Shown: positions 1 through 6,938 of the stretch, one piece after another | Layout: each line of letters starts with the position of its first letter | How positions within the stretch are numbered: position 1 is the stretch's first letter | Assembly (NCBI RefSeq): GCF_003346715.1 | Contig: NZ_QQPQ01000011.1 | Coordinates: 1 to 64,000, forward strand | DNA length: 64,000 nucleotides | Reading direction: 5' to 3' | Source: Oceanispirochaeta sp. M1 | Lineage (GTDB): Bacteria > Spirochaetota > Spirochaetia > DSM-2461 | The notes under the pieces: generated by a model | Told to the model about the DNA's origin: nothing | Database searches by the model: none | Seen by the model: only the letters and a program-made list of their open reading frames with translations | Translations under genes and position numbers: made by a program

Positions 1-288
1 GAATTTGCAAAGCTACATAAGAAGGACGGGATATTCCGGATGAAAAGGAAGTGGCTGACTGAGAATCGAACCATTCGCTGCTCTAATTGTAATAAGAGAT
101 TCCAACCAACAATTGTCATTAGTAATACTCTTAAGAATGTACCCTATTTCTGCAGGATTCAAGCTATTCAGGCTCTTGATAAATGGTTTACACGGAAGAG
201 TAAAGTTCCCCTTTTTTCAGTACTAACGGATACGGTGACTATTACTAAACAGAAAACCACTTTTTTATTGGGATACTTTTCTAAATGA
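1..288 (+). CDS. FliM-peptide zinc-ribbon protein, copy 1 (3' part, cut by window edge)
   Basis: This is the 3' part of a second copy of the gene at 2294-2944. Base 1 corresponds to the first base of codon 122 there, and the reading frame is open from base 1, so the gene probably continues upstream of the window. The second cysteine pair (CSNC) is present. Like the full copy, the frame closes at GYFSK-stop just after a run of six T. Reading on in the +1 frame from that run gives a further plausible coding stretch to a TAA at 461-463. A shorter start at base 40 is possible but only because the window cuts the gene. Function unknown. Confidence 0.6.
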   Translation, partial: EFAKLHKKDGIFRMKRKWLTENRTIRCSNCNKRFQPTIVISNTLKNVPYFCRIQAIQALDKWFTRKSKVPLFSVLTDTVTITKQKTTFLLGYFSK

Positions 289-519
289 TGAAGTTTGTGG
301 TTTGGAAACCTGCCCCGATTCATTGCTCACTAATATTATTAATTATACTCCTAAAAAGGATCTGGAAAAGATGATTAATGGGGATAAGAAAATCCCTGTG
401 TTTGAGGAGTATGATTTTTCTTCTTATTACAATTCAAAGCAGATCTTTAATGTGTTGAGATAATGTCCGAAGTGATATGCTATAAGAAGCAGGAAACTCA
501 GGACTGTTTAATGTCTCTC
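1..519 (+). repeat. Direct repeat, copy 1 (pairs with 2657-3175)
   Basis: Bases 1-494 match 2657-3150 with about three substitutions seen by eye. A weaker match continues for about 25 bases. The repeat covers the 3' part of the FliM-peptide gene and its downstream region. Its left end lies outside the window. The near identity suggests a recent duplication or gene conversion. Confidence 0.93.
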
Positions 520-672
520 AGATTTTATCGCTTCAATCTGTTTTTTGTCCAAGCCTGTAATCTCACTAATTATGCTAAGATCAAAGCCTTTGTTTATCAT
601 TGAAGCTGCAATGGAGAGCTGGGTATTCTTTTCACCCTCTTGTTTCCCTTTCAGATCAAAAATGTAATGCCT
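508..672 (-). pseudogene. Remnant of Rpn/PD-(D/E)XK transposase-type nuclease, C-terminal end
   Basis: The minus strand reads a typical Rpn-family tail: DLKGKQEGEKNTQL, then an amphipathic segment with INKGFDLSIISEITGLD, ending at TAA (complement of 508-510). Rpn proteins (recombination-promoting nuclease/putative transposase) commonly end with a K/E/G-rich linker followed by a small helix-turn-helix-like motif of this kind. The catalytic nuclease domain is absent. At about 672 the sequence switches abruptly to a MotA-like scrap on the other strand, so this is a broken junction. The family call is by eye. Confidence 0.6.
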
Positions 673-674
673 CG

Positions 675-782
675 GGGGCTGATTTATTGAAAAAATTGAT
701 TATCCGGGACGGGTGTTTGAGCCTTGCGAAAGGGAACAGCCCCCTTGAAGCCTGGAATCATCTGCAGGGAATGTTAGTCTGA
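675..782 (+). pseudogene. Remnant of soluble MotA-like protein (C-terminal end)
   Basis: The segment LLKKLIIRDGCLSLAKGN followed by SPLEAW is clearly homologous to residues 130-152 of the intact protein at 40115-40615 (LLRKMIIRDGCLSLLKGN). Only the last roughly 35 residues survive, and the upstream part of the open frame is unrelated sequence running through the opposite-strand Rpn remnant. No ribosome binding site is seen. It shows that this MotA-like family has been present at more than one place in the genome. Confidence 0.6.
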
Positions 783-894
783 AAGATCCATAATAATTAC
801 TGATAGAAGGATACTGATCATCTCATTTCTCCGAAATGCGATCCAGCTCAATTTTAGCCTTTTGTCTGTTATTGATCACTACCTTAGATCGCGT

Positions 895-1299
895 TTAATT
901 ACCTTGGCTGTTGCACATGAACACCGCGGGAGATACTCTATAGAACTCACCCAATTTCTTCATATGCTCTGTTGTGAATTCTCTCTTCCCATTCAGAAGC
1001 TCACTTATAGTTGATCTTGAGATTAGATAACTTAGATCTTTCTGCACATGTCCGTGCTGTTTCATCAAAAAAATCAAGACCTCTGCACCTGTAGCTTTTT
1101 TTTCAATCAGAGTCGTTTTATATTTTTCCAGCTCATACTCAAGGAAACCCATGAAAGCTCGGAGATCTTCATTTCCTTCAGCGACAGCTTCCAGAACCTC
1201 TTCCAGTAGTTCTTCAGTCTGGATAGCTTGTTCCTCATTTTTTATTTCAAACTTTGCAATCTCTTTACTGAACTGTACTTTCTCTTGTACTGCTATCAT
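895..1299 (-). CDS. higA: HigA-type antitoxin, XRE helix-turn-helix
   Basis: A 134-residue protein with an acidic N-terminal half (residues 1-70) and a C-terminal XRE-type helix-turn-helix (about 75-128: VQKDLSYLISRSTISELLNGKREFT in pieces, then HMKKLGEFYRVSPAVF). This is the usual C-terminal arrangement of HigA antitoxins, which bind the partner toxin and repress their own promoter. The start is supported by AAGGAGAT four bases before ATG. The gene lies 10 bases downstream of the toxin gene, which is the normal toxin-first order of higBA. The N-terminal extension is longer than in the shortest HigA proteins. Confident as antitoxin; the exact subfamily is inferred. Confidence 0.83.
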   Translation of the reverse strand: MIAVQEKVQFSKEIAKFEIKNEEQAIQTEELLEEVLEAVAEGNEDLRAFMGFLEYELEKYKTTLIEKKATGAEVLIFLMKQHGHVQKDLSYLISRSTISELLNGKREFTTEHMKKLGEFYRVSPAVFMCNSQGN

Positions 1300-1309
1300 T
1301 TCTATCTCC

Positions 1310-1603
1310 TTAGCTCCGATATTTTCTCATATAAGCATCATGAGTCAGGAACTCTTTAAAAACTGTCCTCTGCTCACCGTAATAGTTCTTGATAATCAGG
1401 CGATAAACATTGCGGTTGATGTCAATACAAACTTCCACTTCTTTATCACCGACTCGATCTGCGGAAGGGAACTGCTCCTTAAACTCTCTGAAACAAGTTG
1501 CTTTACAGTTTTTCAGAACTACCTTGAATGCTTCCAGTTCTTTACCAGCTTTGTTATATTTCTTAGTTTCCTTTAGCATCTTCCGTTCGTTGATCAATAT
1601 CAC
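1310..1603 (-). CDS. higB: HigB-type mRNA interferase toxin
   Basis: A 97-residue RelE/HigB-like toxin. Visible family features are FKEQFPSADRVGDKEVEV, the strand DINRNVYRLIIKNYY and the C-terminal LTHDAYMRKY, which match the core and C-terminal histidine region of HigB ribosome-dependent mRNA endonucleases. I chose a GTG start at 1603-1601 because AAAGGGGA sits six bases upstream and the length then fits the family. The longer open frame to 1732 would run through the operator pair and into a helicase scrap. The gene precedes higA on the same strand. Likely autorepressed through the two palindromes at 1628-1677. Confidence 0.82.
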   Translation of the reverse strand: MILINERKMLKETKKYNKAGKELEAFKVVLKNCKATCFREFKEQFPSADRVGDKEVEVCIDINRNVYRLIIKNYYGEQRTVFKEFLTHDAYMRKYRS

Positions 1604-1627
1604 GAAGCTTTCCCCTTTATAATCTAT

Positions 1628-1677
1628 TGTCGCATATATCGACAAAAAAGCCAATGAATTTGTCGCATATATCGACA
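1628..1677 (-). promoter_or_regulatory. Paired operators of the higBA operon
   Basis: Two identical 17-base copies of TGTCGCATATATCGACA occupy 1628-1644 and 1661-1677. Each is an inverted repeat (TGTCG/CGACA arms) and they are 33 bases apart, about three helical turns. They lie immediately upstream of the inferred GTG start of the toxin. Toxin-antitoxin operons are typically repressed by the antitoxin, alone or with the toxin, at such paired sites. The binding partner is inferred. Confidence 0.75.
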
Positions 1678-1721
1678 TTGAATGATATTTAATGGGATAG
1701 CCCTTGCGGGCCAAAGGAATC

Positions 1722-2099
1722 TCAAGCCTCAAAGGCCTTCTTTATCTCCTGCAGGATCGGTTCATCAATCTCATCCTTCCTAAACACATTCAACAGGTCC
1801 ATGGTCCGTGTCATGCTGACATACAGCAGGTTCTTCTTGAGCTGATGAGAGGCTTCCGCGTCCAGGTTCTGTTGGGGCAGGATGAGGTGGGGGAGGAAGA
1901 GAAGGACTACCGGCATGTCCAACCCCTTGCTGGAGTGGAGGGTGGATATCCTGACCTTCCCTGTGCCCATGAAGTCAAAGCTGTAGTCGGTGACAGAGAT
2001 TGAGTCAAGACCAGCTCTGTTTACGGCCTGGCCTATCTTGTTTTCAAACCTATGGGAGGGGATCAGAATGAAGATGTTTTCCGGGTCGTACTCTAATAT
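1722..2099 (-). pseudogene. Remnant of UvrD/Rep-type DNA helicase (C-terminal end)
   Basis: The minus strand encodes the last helicase motifs of superfamily 1: a motif V-like STLHSSKGLDMPVV and a motif VI-like LLYVSMTRTMDLLNVF. The same frame continues upstream to about 2099 (EYDPENIFILIPSHRFENK), then homology stops. Walker A and the remaining motifs are missing and no start codon or ribosome binding site is evident. This is a truncated 3' end of about 125 codons, not a functional helicase. Confidence 0.8.
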
Positions 2100-2167
2100 A
2101 GTGCTCCCTCAAGTCAATAAAGCTCTAGGCTGCTTGTAAGTTCTATTCCCTTTAATAGACCATATCC

Positions 2168-2213
2168 AGGACTATTAAGTGATAAGGCGCTCTGTCTGAA
2201 TTACAGTGTCGTT
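2168..2213 (+). pseudogene. Scrap of metallophosphoesterase 3' end
   Basis: About 46 bases match the intact gene at 3387-4262 near its codons 251-267. The translation GLLSDKALCLNYSV parallels GLLTDKALCLDYSV. It lies between the helicase remnant and the FliM-peptide gene, and indicates that a copy of this neighbourhood was broken here. Confidence 0.55.
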
Positions 2214-2293
2214 GGCACAGCTTATTATTTTATTATGTCCTCATTTTATGTCCTTCTCTTTAAATATAGTAATATTTCCAGGGAGGACTGATT

Positions 2294-2944
2294 ATGACAG
2301 AAGTGTTATCACAAGAAGAAATAGATCAATTATTAACAGCAATATCAACAGGCGATAAGAAACGAGGAAAATTTATCAGAACGTTTCAGAAGCTGGGTGA
2401 GAGAGTCTCCGCTTCTTTTGGAGTTGAAAATAAGGATCTATTTTTTAAATCCCTGGATAGATTCCAGGCTGCTCATGTCACGGTCTACAAATCCAATATT
2501 CAGGAGATTCAAAATAATGTTTCTCTTATGGAACCGGAGGCAATTTTTAAACTGGGATCAATTGAGTTTATACCTGTCCATTTCTGCCCTCATTGTAAGA
2601 AGTATCATTATACTCAGGAGATTTCTGACAGTTATCAGAATGATATTCCTACTCCGGAATTTGCAAAGCTACATAAGAAGGACGGGATATTCCGGATGAA
2701 AAGGAAGTGGCTGACTGAGAATCGAACCATTCGCTGCTCTAATTGTAATAAGAGATTCCAACCAACAATTGTCATTAGTAATACTCTTAAAAATGTACCC
2801 TATTTCTGCAGGATTCAAGCTATTCAGGCTCTTGATAAATGGTTTACACGGAAGAGTAAAGTTCCCCTTTTTTCAGTACTAACGGATACGGTGACTATTA
2901 CTAAACAGAAAACCACTTTTTTATTGGGATACTTTTCTAAATGA
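2294..2944 (+). CDS. FliM/FliY CheY-binding peptide fused to a zinc-ribbon protein
   Basis: A 216-residue protein. Residues 1-20 (MTEVLSQEEIDQLLTAISTG) are what one expects at the start of spirochaete FliM, i.e. the short helix that binds phosphorylated CheY in FliM and FliY. The rest does not look like FliM: there is no GGxG-type middle domain or SpoA domain. Instead there are two cysteine pairs, CPHC (98-101) and CSNC (148-151), suggesting one zinc ribbon split by about 46 residues. The start has a strong ribosome binding site (GGGAGGA). The frame ends right after a six-T run; the +1 frame from that run continues convincingly (DEVCGLETCPDSLLTN, ending FNVLR) to TAA at 3117-3119. So the native product may be about 270 residues with a frameshift. 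Function unknown; a CheY or motor-switch link is inferred only from the N-terminal peptide. Confidence 0.72.
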   Translation: MTEVLSQEEIDQLLTAISTGDKKRGKFIRTFQKLGERVSASFGVENKDLFFKSLDRFQAAHVTVYKSNIQEIQNNVSLMEPEAIFKLGSIEFIPVHFCPHCKKYHYTQEISDSYQNDIPTPEFAKLHKKDGIFRMKRKWLTENRTIRCSNCNKRFQPTIVISNTLKNVPYFCRIQAIQALDKWFTRKSKVPLFSVLTDTVTITKQKTTFLLGYFSK

Positions 2945-3175
2945 TGAAGTTTGTGGTTTGGAAACCTGCCCTGATTCATTGCTCACTAATATTATTAATT
3001 ATACTCCTAAAAAGGATCTGGAAAAGATGATTAATGGGGATAAGAAAATCCCTGTGTTTGAGGAGTATGATTTTTCTTCTTATTACAATTCAAAGCAGAT
3101 CTTTAATGTGTTGAGATAATGTCCGAAGTGATATGCTATAAAAAGCAGGATGTCAGGACGGTTCAATGTTTCTCA
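2657..3175 (+). repeat. Direct repeat, copy 2 (pairs with 1-519)
   Basis: Second copy of the repeat that begins at base 1. It contains the 3' 288 bases of the FliM-peptide gene, the frameshifted continuation, and about 55 bases beyond. It ends directly at the 5' boundary of the structured element at 3170. Confidence 0.93.
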
Positions 3176-3294
3176 GCCGAAGGATCGCAGCAGAAATGCC
3201 CGCTAAGGCCAGGGCGGCGCGGAGCAAGCCCGATCAGGACTTAGCAAAGGGGCATTGGAGTGGAGAGCCTGTCCGGCCATGGGCCGGCGGCCCC
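3170..3294 (+). repeat. Dispersed structured element, copy A
   Basis: A GC-rich intergenic element also found at 6734-6860 and 53508-53627. It starts TTCTCAGC and ends with a GC-rich hairpin. Potential pairings: ATGCCC (3196-3201) with GGGCAT (3250-3255); GCTAAG (3202-3207) with CTTAGC (3240-3245); inner GGGC (3212-3215) with GCCC (3228-3231), closing a conserved loop GGCGCGGAGCAA; and a terminal hairpin CCGGCC/GGCCGG (3263-3277). The conserved GGAGTGGAGAGCCTG lies between the two hairpin regions. The strand shown is arbitrary. It could be a non-coding RNA, a small mobile repeat or a DNA-level site. Confidence 0.75.
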
Positions 3295-3386
3295 AATAAT
3301 TTTAATAAATCAAAACAGCATTAAATACTGAAAATGCTCTGTTACGGGGATAAGGTATATAATTTGAATCAGATAAGGAGTGGGTT

Positions 3387-4262
3387 ATGAATTACGATAT
3401 CATCGGTGATATTCACGGATATCTGGATGCACTGGTGGCTCTTCTTAAGAAACTGGGTTATTCCCGGAAAGGGGGAAGCTGGTCACACCCGGACAGACAG
3501 GTCATCTTTTTAGGAGATTTTATTGATAGGGGACCCCGGCAATTGGAAACAATCACTTTGGTTCGTTCCATGATGGACTCCGGGAATGCTTTGTCAGTTA
3601 TGGGAAACCATGAGTTTAACGCCATCGCCTGGCATACACCCGATCCTGAGAATCCCGGTGAGTATTTAAGATCCCATGATATTGAAAAGAACAAGAATCA
3701 GCATAAAGAGTTTCTGGCTCAGCTGGGAGGAAATGCGTCCCTTCATCAGGAGATTATTTCCTGGTTTAAGACTCTGCCCCTCTACCTGGACTTGCCGGGG
3801 CTGAGAGCAGTCCATGCCTGCTGGCATCCCTCTTATATCAACTACCTGAGCCCCTTTCTGACTCCCGAAAAGCAGCTTCCAGATAATCAACTGATTCAGG
3901 CGACCCGTAAACCAGAAAAGGCATCCCTGGATACCCCGGAGCCCAGTCTGTACAAGGCGGTGGATGCTCTCTTAAAAGGAATGGAAGCTCCCTTACCCGA
4001 AGGGGTCAGTTTCACTGATAAAGATGGGACCCTGCGCTATAGAACCCGGATCAATTGGTGGGACCCTGGGGCCACAGACTTTCGAAGCTCCGATGATTTT
4101 GGTCCTGTGTTTTTTGGTCATTATTGGTTTAAAGGAGAGCCGGGACTGTTAACTGATAAGGCCCTCTGTCTGGATTACAGTGTTGCCAAAGATGGATTTC
4201 TAGCCGCCTATCGCTGGGAGGGGGAAGAAGTACTGATGAAGGAACATCTGTTCTGGGTGTGA
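3387..4262 (+). CDS. Calcineurin-like metallophosphoesterase
   Basis: A 291-residue protein with the metal-binding blocks of the calcineurin-like phosphoesterase fold in order: GDIHGYLDAL (residues 7-16), GDFIDRGP (about 48-55), GNHEFNAIAW (about 73-82), and later histidines in HACWHPSY and GHYWF. This architecture is typical of bacterial PrpE/ApaH-like phosphatases, which use two metal ions to hydrolyse phosphoesters or diadenosine polyphosphates. It lacks a signal peptide and is probably cytoplasmic. A ribosome binding site (AAGGAG) precedes the ATG. It stands alone between the structured element and the LysR gene. A scrap of a similar gene lies at 2168-2213. The substrate is not predictable. 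Confidence 0.85.
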   Translation: MNYDIIGDIHGYLDALVALLKKLGYSRKGGSWSHPDRQVIFLGDFIDRGPRQLETITLVRSMMDSGNALSVMGNHEFNAIAWHTPDPENPGEYLRSHDIEKNKNQHKEFLAQLGGNASLHQEIISWFKTLPLYLDLPGLRAVHACWHPSYINYLSPFLTPEKQLPDNQLIQATRKPEKASLDTPEPSLYKAVDALLKGMEAPLPEGVSFTDKDGTLRYRTRINWWDPGATDFRSSDDFGPVFFGHYWFKGEPGLLTDKALCLDYSVAKDGFLAAYRWEGEEVLMKEHLFWV

Positions 4263-4321
4263 AGGTATCAGCAAGTCCTGGTCAGTAAATTTTGAGCACC
4301 AACTGCCAGGAACTTAATTGA

Positions 4322-5206
4322 TTAAATTGAATTGTTCATCCCGGCAGCAACAGTCTGTAATTCTTCTACAAAAAAATAGGGTGATGAATCGGTATAGACC
4401 AGTGTCAGGTCTCTGATGAGGGGACCCCATAGGAGTGGCCGGGTCGCTAAACGGCCATCTGAGAGCTCCTCTTTCACGGCCTCCCTGCTGATTATGGTAT
4501 AACCCATTCCAGAGATAACCATGGATTTGATGGCAGTCAGACTTCCCACTCTCATCATTATTGAATCTTCTTCAAGAATAATGGAATTCTTTTTCAGGTA
4601 ATCCCTGAAATATTCATATGTTCCCGATCCTTCTTCCCGCAGAATCATCTTCTTCAGATCCCCCCGGCCTATTGTCTCGGGCATCTCTTCCAGGGGTGAA
4701 TAGACAAACACCATTTCGTCCTGCTGAAGGGTAATATATTTAAACGCTGTTTTATCAAATAAGCCTTCCACCACGGCACAATCCAGAACACCTTTGGCCA
4801 GCTGGTCTATAATGGCAGCCGTATTTCCTATGTCTAAAAATAAATCATACTGAGCTTCCTTTTGCTTAAGGGCTGCAATGACCGGAGGAATTATATATTC
4901 ACCCACAGTCAGGGTTGCGCCTATTCGAAATGAGCGCCGCCCCTGTTTGTAGCCTCCCAATTTCTGAGTCATCCTCTGGGATAATTGCTCTATCTGTTTT
5001 CCTTTGGAATACATGAATGCCCCGGCCTCTGTTAATTCTACTCCCCGACCTTTACGCAGGAATAAAGGGGTCCCCCAATGATCCTCCAGGTAGCGTATCT
5101 GTTGAGATACAGCCGACTGTGTTAGCCCTAATTGATTTCCTCCCTTTGTAAAATTCAGAGTTTCAGCCACTCTCAAAAAAGTTTCAAACTGAATACTTAA
5201 TATCAT
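4322..5206 (-). CDS. LysR-family regulator, YeiE/CysB-like
   Basis: A 294-residue LysR-type transcription factor. The N-terminal winged helix-turn-helix is clear (FLRVAETLNFTKGGNQLGLTQSAVSQQIRYLE in pieces, residues 10-41), followed by a periplasmic-binding-protein-like effector domain. It is divergent from the YeiH-type transporter at 5321, an arrangement known from enterobacterial yeiE-yeiH, so it probably controls that gene from the 114-base intergenic region. The effector is unknown; sulfite or another small anion would fit the YeiE analogy but is inference. Confidence 0.88.
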   Translation of the reverse strand: MILSIQFETFLRVAETLNFTKGGNQLGLTQSAVSQQIRYLEDHWGTPLFLRKGRGVELTEAGAFMYSKGKQIEQLSQRMTQKLGGYKQGRRSFRIGATLTVGEYIIPPVIAALKQKEAQYDLFLDIGNTAAIIDQLAKGVLDCAVVEGLFDKTAFKYITLQQDEMVFVYSPLEEMPETIGRGDLKKMILREEGSGTYEYFRDYLKKNSIILEEDSIMMRVGSLTAIKSMVISGMGYTIISREAVKEELSDGRLATRPLLWGPLIRDLTLVYTDSSPYFFVEELQTVAAGMNNSI

Positions 5207-5244
5207 GATGAGCTCCTTGAGACATTAGTAAATCTTATGGCTTG

Positions 5245-5276
5245 ATGATAAATCATAATTTTACATAATTCTATGT
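5245..5276. promoter_or_regulatory. Candidate LysR-type operators in divergent promoter
   Basis: The region between the divergent genes holds two inverted repeats: ATGAT-AA-ATCAT at 5245-5256 and ACATA-ATTC-TATGT at 5263-5276. The second is a perfect 14-base dyad of the size expected for a LysR T-N11-A box. Placement between regulator and target supports a role; the binding itself is inferred. Confidence 0.45.
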
Positions 5277-5320
5277 TTTTTATAGACTCTCTATAAGATT
5301 AATTTTCCAGGAGTATAGAT

Positions 5321-6325
5321 TTGAAATCATATATAACTTTACTATTCGGGATTGGCGTTTCTGTAGGAATAGCCTTAATATCCACATTCTTAGGTCATAC
5401 CATTCACTTCCTGGGTTCTGCAGTCATTGCCATGTTTATTGGTATGATAATTCGATCGTTCTTTTCCCTACCGGATAAAATAAAACCCGGTTTAACATTT
5501 ACCTCAAAAAAGCTGCTTAAAACAGCAATTATCTTTCTGGGGGGAACCTTGAGCTTTAATCAGCTGTTATCAGCTGGAACGGCTTCCCTTCAGGTCATGA
5601 TTTTCACCCTGGGGGCTTCTTTTTTTTCAGCCTGGCTGGTTGGTAAATACATCTTTAATCTCAGTTTTACACGGCGGAATCTAATTGCACTGGGAACAGG
5701 GATCTGCGGGGGGAGTGCTATTGCAGCTCTGGCTCCGGTGCTTGAAGCTGATGATGAGGATGTGGCTTATGCAGTCAGCGGTACTTTTCTTTTTGATATT
5801 ATCATGGTTCTACTGTTTCCTCTCATGGGACAGGCATTGGAAATGAGCAACCTGGGATATGGTATCTGGTCGGGTACGGCAGTCAATGACACAAGTTCTG
5901 TGGTCGCGGCATCCTATGCTTACAGCCGGGAAGCAGGAGATATCGCTGTGATTGTAAAAATGGCCCGTACTACGATGCTTATTCCCATTGCTTTGATGCT
6001 GCAGGGCATTATGGCAATCAGAAAAAGAAAAACCAGCGAGTCTGTTGCCTCCATCTCCATTGCTAAGATGATCCCCTGGTTTATACTCTTATTCGTTTTG
6101 ATGACAGGATTAAATAGTCTCTTAGTATTCTCTTCTGATTTCCAGAGAATACTTAAAAGTACCAGTGCTTTTATTATAACCATGTCCCTGGGGGCCATCG
6201 GATTAAACACTGATATCAGGAGTTTGTTAAAGGCCGGAAGACCTTCACTGATTCTAGGCGGGATTGTTTCTCTGGTGGTTGTGATTGTCTCTCTTCTCGT
6301 TCAGATGGCTCTCGGCCTCATCTGA
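5321..6325 (+). CDS. YeiH family (UPF0324) membrane protein, putative sulfate/anion exporter
   Basis: A 334-residue integral membrane protein with about ten hydrophobic segments. Family signatures of the YeiH/YadS group (UPF0324) are visible: FTSKKLLKTAIIFLG, ALGTGICGGSAIAALAPV, and YGIWSGTAVNDTSSVVAAS. This family is predicted to export a sulfur-containing anion, based on gene context in other bacteria. The start is TTG, supported by CCAGGAG upstream. It is divergent from a LysR regulator, the standard arrangement. Confidence 0.86.
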   Translation: MKSYITLLFGIGVSVGIALISTFLGHTIHFLGSAVIAMFIGMIIRSFFSLPDKIKPGLTFTSKKLLKTAIIFLGGTLSFNQLLSAGTASLQVMIFTLGASFFSAWLVGKYIFNLSFTRRNLIALGTGICGGSAIAALAPVLEADDEDVAYAVSGTFLFDIIMVLLFPLMGQALEMSNLGYGIWSGTAVNDTSSVVAASYAYSREAGDIAVIVKMARTTMLIPIALMLQGIMAIRKRKTSESVASISIAKMIPWFILLFVLMTGLNSLLVFSSDFQRILKSTSAFIITMSLGAIGLNTDIRSLLKAGRPSLILGGIVSLVVVIVSLLVQMALGLI

Positions 6326-6468
6326 TTCGCAAATGAAATGAGAGCAGCCACCAATGCTCTGTAGAGGATCAAAAAAATAAATTTTATGAATTCCTGAACC
6401 GTGGTATATTGAAGATAACATAATATTGAACTCACAGATGTAATTGAATCCCTTTCTAGGAGTTGTTA

Positions 6469-6639
6469 ATGTTATCTGAAACCGAAAAACAGGCTGAAAT
6501 TCAACAATGGGGCATTATCTATCAAATTATTCTTAAGAGAAAGAGTCTTTCAGAATTGGAATTCTCTCCTGCGGAACGGACTGTTTTGTGTGTAATGGAA
6601 AAAATCGAAAGACAAATATCCAATAAGAAAATAAAGTAA
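6469..6639 (+). CDS. Small hypothetical protein (56 aa)
   Basis: An open frame of 56 codons beginning MLSETEKQAEIQQWG and ending SNKKIK. AGGAG lies six bases before the ATG. The sequence is charged and likely alpha-helical, with no membrane segment or recognised domain. It sits alone between the YeiH gene and the second structured element. It is probably real because of the good ribosome binding site and balanced composition. Function unknown. Confidence 0.5.
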   Translation: MLSETEKQAEIQQWGIIYQIILKRKSLSELEFSPAERTVLCVMEKIERQISNKKIK

Positions 6640-6733
6640 CCTGAATTCCCTGCCTCTAAATCCAGGGTCAATAGATCCTTATTATTCAATTCCACATGGT
6701 CGTGTATCAGTTGGTATAAGATGCGCGTACGGA

Positions 6734-6860
6734 TTCTCAGCAGAAGGATCGCAGCGGAAATGCCCGCTAAGGCCAGGGCGGCGCGGAGCAAGCCCGATCA
6801 GGGCTTGGCAAAAGGGCATTGGAGTGAAGAGCCTGTCCGGTCCGAAGGAACGGCGGCCCC
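6734..6860 (+). repeat. Dispersed structured element, copy B
   Basis: Closely related to copy A. It has the same 5' TTCTCAGC, the ATGCCC/GGGCAT outer stem, a GCTAAG/CTTGGC stem (A-U replaced by G-U), the GGCGCGGAGCAA loop and a terminal hairpin CCGGTCC/GGAACGG in which the arm sequence has changed but most pairs are kept. A 73-codon open frame crosses it (6721-6942); I regard that frame as accidental because it follows the repeat and has no family features. Confidence 0.75.
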
Positions 6861-6938
6861 AAAAACATCTATTCCATTGTCCAGGAAACAATTTGATGAG
6901 ATGAAGGTAGAAATAGAAAAGCGGAAGGAGACATCAAT

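Noticed and set aside
1151-1622. Plus-strand frames across higBA
   Set aside because: Low-complexity Ser/Phe-rich translations opposite a well-supported toxin-antitoxin pair.
1310-1732. Toxin start at 1732
   Set aside because: The extra 43 codons would cover the operator pair and overlap the helicase remnant; GTG at 1603 has a proper ribosome site and gives the family length.
3170-3294. Integron attC site
   Set aside because: Inverted repeats and unpaired loop bases are suggestive, but the required GTTRRRY and RYYYAAC ends are missing and no integrase gene is nearby.
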